DNA of 64,000 nucleotides. Origin: CAVXUB01 sp963764805. Lineage in GTDB: Bacteria > Actinomycetota > Acidimicrobiia > Acidimicrobiales > Bog-793. The notes under the pieces were generated by a model. That model saw only the letters and a list, made by a program, of their open reading frames with translations. It was not told where the DNA came from and searched no databases. The position numbers and the translations under genes are program-made. Where the stretch lies: NCBI GenBank assembly GCA_963764805.1, contig CAVXUB010000003.1, forward strand, positions 248,001 to 312,000, read 5' to 3'. Positions 60,040-64,000 of the stretch are shown here, in pieces (the first letter of the stretch is position 1; every line of letters starts with the position of its first letter).

Positions 60040-63000
60040 GGGCGCGGATCTCCCGCAGCGCAACAGAGAGCGTCGCCAGGTCCGCCCGGCCGCCTGCCAC
60101 GATCTCGTCGATTACGGCGAGGCAGCGTGCGGCGGCATCCTCGTGCTCACCGAACCAGGCCTTGACCTGCTCGTGCCCGTCACCGGTCGCTTGTTCTCGC
60201 AGGACTTCGGCGGTGATCGCGGCCCTCAGCGCATTGAGGTCCTCGCGCAAGGCGGCACGGGCCAGCGCCTGCCAGCGATCGTCCCGGGGGAGCGCGACGA
60301 TCTGATCCCGCATCCAGTCCAGGCTGACCATCTCGCCGAGCGCGAAGTAGACGGCCGCCGTCTGCGCCAGCCCGGCCGAGGTCGCCCTCGCCGTCTCCAC
60401 TATGTCCAGCCCGGCGAACAGAGCCGGCAGGCCTGCGACGCGGCGAGCGAGGGTTTCCGGCACGCCCGCCTTGACCCACTCGTCGACCGACGCCTCGTAG
60501 AGCGAGGCGACCGAGCCGGCCAGCACCGACGGCAACAACTCGGACAGGGCCTTCACGTCGCCGGCGAACCACCTGACGGTCTCTGCCATCGCGAGTGGTT
60601 GCACGCGGTTGCGCAGCAGCCACCGGCTGGCCCGCTCGGTGAGGGTCCGCACCTCGAGGAACAGCTCGATCTGGCTGGCGCTGGAGATGATGTCGTCGAG
60701 ACCCTCGATCGCTGCCCAGAGCTCCGGCACCTCGAAGATCGCCAGGGCGGCGGCGTGCGCGCGCGCACCACGTCCGCAGCCGATCGTCCGGTCTCGTCCT
60801 CGAGGCGGAAGACGAAGGTCATCCCCGCCCGGTTCACGGTGGCGTTGGTGAGGGCGGTGGCGATGATCTCGCGATGGAGCGGGTGCTGCTCCATCTGGGC
60901 GCTGTACCTCTCCTGCAGGACCGCTGGGAAGTACGCCTCCAGCTCGCTCCGCAGGAACGGGTCGTCCGGCAGGTCAGAGGCCAACAGGTCGCCGTAGATC
61001 CAGGCCTTGGCGTAGGCGAGCAGCACCGACAGCTCCGGGGCGGTGAGGCACCCGCCGGCCTCGAACCGATCGCGATCTCCTCGCGGGAGGGGAGGAACTC
61101 GACCTCGCGGTTGAGCCGTCCCGACCGCTCCAGCGCGTTGATCATGCGAGCGTGCACGCTCGCCATCGAGACAGCATGGGACCCGGCGATGTCGAGGGCG
61201 CGGGTCTGCCCCTCGTTGTCGTGCAGGACCAGGCGTGCCACCTCGTCGGTCATCGAAGCCAGCAGCTCGTCGCCTGGCGATGGGGGAGGGCTCCCGCCGC
61301 CACGACTCGATCGACCAGGACCTTGATGTTCACCTCGTGGTCGGAGCAGTCGACGCCGGCGGAGTTGTCGATCGCATCGGTGAAGATGCGCCCACCGCGC
61401 TCGGCGAACTCGATCCGCCCGAGCTGGGTGAACCCGAGGTTGCCGCCCTCGCCGACGACCCGGCAGCGCAAGGCCGCGGCCGGCACCCGGACCGTGTCGT
61501 TCGTCTTGTCCCCGACGTCGGCGTTCGACTCGTCCGAGGAGCGGACGTATGTCCCGATCCCGCCGTTCCAGAGGAGGTCGACGGGCGCCCGCAGGATGGC
61601 CTGGATCAACTCGTCCGGCGTCAGGGCCTCCGCCTCGAGATCCGAGCGCCCGCCGCACCGCGGCCGGCAGCGGAATCGACTTCGCCGAGCGGGGGAACAC
61701 GCCGCCTCCCTCGGAGATCACCGACCGGTCGTAGTCGGCCCACGAGGAACGGGGCAGGTCGAAGAGGCGCTTGCGCTCGGCGTAGGCGGCGACTGGCTCC
61801 GGGGTGGGGTCGAGGAAGATGTGCCGATGGTCGAAGGCTGCCAGCAGCAGCAGGTGCGGCTCCTCCAGCATGCCGTTGCCGAACACGTCGCCTGACATGT
61901 CGCCGATGCCGACCGCGGTCAGAGGTTGGCGGGAGGGTCCAGCCCGAGGTTGCGGAAGTGCCTTCGCACGGAGACCCAAGCACCTCTGGCGGTGATGCCC
62001 ATCGCCTTGTGGTCGTAGCCGCTCGAACCGCCGGAGGCGAAGGCATCTCCGAGCCAGTAGCCGTAGTCGCCCGAAAGCGCGTTGGCGATGTCGGAGAAGG
62101 TGGCGGTGCCCTTGTCGGCCGCCACCACCAGGTAGGTGTCGTCGGGATCGTGGCGGACGACCCGGGGCGGCGCCACGACCTTTCCCTCTACGAGGTTGTC
62201 CGTGATGTCGAGAAGCCCCCGCACGAGGGTGCGGTAGCACTCGATGCCTTCCGCCTGCAGCGCGTCGAGGTCGTTGACGGGAGCGTCCTTCAGCACGAAG
62301 CCCCCCTTGGCGCCGACGGGGACGATCACCGCGTTCTTGACGTTTTGGGCTTTCATCAGGCCGAGGATCTCGGTGCGGTAGTCCTCCGGCCTGTCGGACC
62401 AGCGGATGCCGCCCCGCGCCACCCGCCCGGCCCGCAGGTGGATCCCCTCCATCCTCGGCGAGGAGACGAAGGTCTCGAACATCGGGCGGGGCAGGGGCAG
62501 GTCGGGCACGAGGCGCGAGTCGAGCTTCAGCGACAGCCACTCCTTGGGTGTCCCGTCCGGCCGCCGCTGGTAGAAGTTCGTGCGCAACGTCGCCTGCAAG
62601 GTGCCGAGCAGGCGGCGGATGACCCGGTCCTCGTTGAGGTTGACGACGGCATCCAGGCCCCGTTCGATCGCCTCGACGACGCCCTCGGCGCCGGCCGACC
62701 GAGCCTCGCCCCTGTCCGGATCGAAACGGACCCTGAACAACTCGATCAGCAACCTCGCCAGTTCGGGATTGCCGACCAGTGTGGCGGCGATGTACGACTC
62801 GCTGAAAGTGGTGCCGGCCTGCCGCAGGTACTTGGCGTAGGCGCGCAGCACGCTCACCTCGCGAGCTCCGAGCGACGCCCGCAGCACCAGTCGGTTGAAC
62901 CCGTCGTTCTCGACGGCGCCTCGCCACGCCAGCTCGAACGCCTCGTGGAACCGGTCCCGTACACCGGGCGCGTCGAGGTCGATCTCGCCCGCGTAACGCA

Positions 63001-64000
63001 GGCCGAAGTCGTAGATCCAGACCGGGAGCGGGCTGTCGGACGAGAGCTCGTACGGCCGCTCGTCGGCCACGGACAGTCCCATGTTCTCGAGCATCGGCAG
63101 CACCCGCGAGAGCGTGATGGGAGCACCCGAGCGGAAGATCTTGAGCCGCAGCGACCCGTCGTCCGACTCCACCGGCCGGTAGAGGTTGGCCGAGAAGCCG
63201 CCGCGGGCCTCCAGCTCCTCGAGGTGCCTGATGTCCGACACCGCGGCCCGCGGTGGCACGTCGTCCAGATATCCCGGCGGGAACGCCTCGGCGTAACGGC
63301 GATGCAGTGTCTCGCCCCGCTCCTCGCCGAGCTCGTCCAGCAGGGCATCGTGCAGGTCGTCGGCCCACGACCGCATCGCGTCACGGAGCTGCCGCTCGAC
63401 CTCGTCGGTGCTGTACTCGGGGACCGACCCGGTCTCTGTGTAGATCACGAGGTGGAGCCGGACGAGGATGGACTCGGTGAGCGCAGTGGTCGACTCGAGG
63501 TGCACGCCGTGGTACGCGCGGCGGAGGATCTCCTGGAAGCTCTCCTCGAGGGCCGGCGTCAACCGCTCGCGGGGAAGGTAAACGAGGCAGGACACGAAGC
63601 GGCCGAACTGGTCGTGCCGCACGAGCAAGCGCAGGCGCTGGCGATCCTGCAGACCGAGGATCGTCATCGCCACGTCGTAGAGCTCGTCCTCGGTGACCTG
63701 GAACAGCTCGTCGCGGGGGTAGCTGTCGATGATCTCGACCAGCGCCTTGCCGCTGTAGCTGTCCTCGGGGAAGTCCGCCCGTTCGAGTACTGCCCGCACG
63801 GTGCGGCGGAGCCAGGGGATCTGGTAGGGCCACTGCTTGTAGACACGGGTGGTGTAGAGGCCGAGGAAACGCCGCTCGGCGACCACGTTTCCCTGCTTGT
63901 CGAAACGCTTGATCCCGATGTAGTCGAGATAGCCACGGCGGTGGACCGTGCTGCGAGAGTTGGCCTTCGTGAGGTTGAGGAGGTTCGACTCGCGGGCCTT
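60032..64000 (-). CDS. NAD-specific glutamate dehydrogenase, large bacterial type, 5' partial (several frameshifts)
   Basis: The gene runs off the right edge (TKANSRSTVHRRGYLDYIGI near the edge), so about 1,320 residues of a roughly 1,600-residue enzyme are present. Domain marks include RPVESDDGSLRLKIFRSG, RMEGIHLRAGRVARGGIRWS (substrate-binding), VIVPVGAKGGFVLKDAP (catalytic Lys), DKGTATFSDIANALS, VGIGDMSGDVFGNGMLEEPH (dinucleotide loop), and VDLLWNGGIGTYVRSSDESN. Frame breaks occur near 61,920, 61,640, 61,290, 61,065 and 60,755. It oxidises glutamate to 2-oxoglutarate and ammonia in amino-acid catabolism. No allosteric partner is nearby. Confidence 0.9.

Noticed and set aside
1..64000. CRISPR array, prophage, insertion sequence or rRNA/tRNA gene
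   Set aside because: I scanned by eye for regular spacer arrays, transposase/integrase motifs and tRNA cloverleaf patterns and saw none convincing. A dedicated search could still find a tRNA.

Overview
The window is about 64 kb of high-GC DNA, densely coded on both strands. The gene types suggest an actinobacterium, most plausibly an Acidimicrobiia-like lineage: a complete Mce lipid-import operon with its MceG ATPase, a large NAD-type glutamate dehydrogenase, caa3-type oxidase assembly genes, many lipobox lipoproteins, and a surface protein with DGGxFxFG repeats. Placement is inferred from gene content only. I saw no rRNA, tRNA, CRISPR array, prophage or transposase.

Layout. 1-3.9 kb: a 5'-truncated sulfotransferase, a SAM methyltransferase, a glycosyltransferase fusion and two universal stress proteins. 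4.1-20.5 kb: the Mce locus. It holds yrbEA-yrbEB-mceABCDEF, three secreted proteins sharing an N-[DA]-F-x-V-P signature, a methyltransferase, mceG on the opposite strand, an exported protein, a Mce-associated membrane protein and a lipoprotein. 20.6-25.2 kb: DUF4259, an SPFH/NfeD pair, a lipoprotein penicillin-binding protein and a YjbR protein. 25.3-30.4 kb: a four-gene sugar ABC importer with a domain inserted in one permease. 30.4-34.6 kb: a GH18-like secreted protein and two M16 peptidases. 34.7-44.1 kb: a large repeat surface protein, a one-piece ECF sigma/zinc-finger/transmembrane regulator, a hexapeptide acetyltransferase and an S53 peptidase. 44.2-52.3 kb: a cluster with two esterases, three amidoligase-type enzymes, a His-rich/Lys-Ala-rich small protein, a C26 amidohydrolase, a membrane protein and an Smr protein. 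52.3-54.5 kb: a toxin-antitoxin islet. 54.7-59.9 kb: a zinc-ribbon protein and a copper/oxidase assembly cluster (Sco1-like fusion, lipoprotein, CtaG). 60-64 kb: NAD-glutamate dehydrogenase running off the end.

Sequence quality matters here. Many genes carry single-base frameshifts, most of them +1, with normal coding on both sides. They are extremely dense from about 4.4 to 10.9 kb (yrbEA to mceE) and sparse elsewhere. The intact mceF and mceG, and the ATGA/GTGA gene junctions that survive once frames are corrected, argue that most are consensus errors rather than gene decay. I therefore annotate reconstructed genes and state the breaks.

The most interesting candidates are the 44-51 kb amidoligase cluster around a His-rich, histone-tail-like protein; the palindrome-flanked antitoxin/PIN islet next to a single-polypeptide AbrB-RelE-like protein; and the sigma/anti-sigma/TIG-domain fusion.
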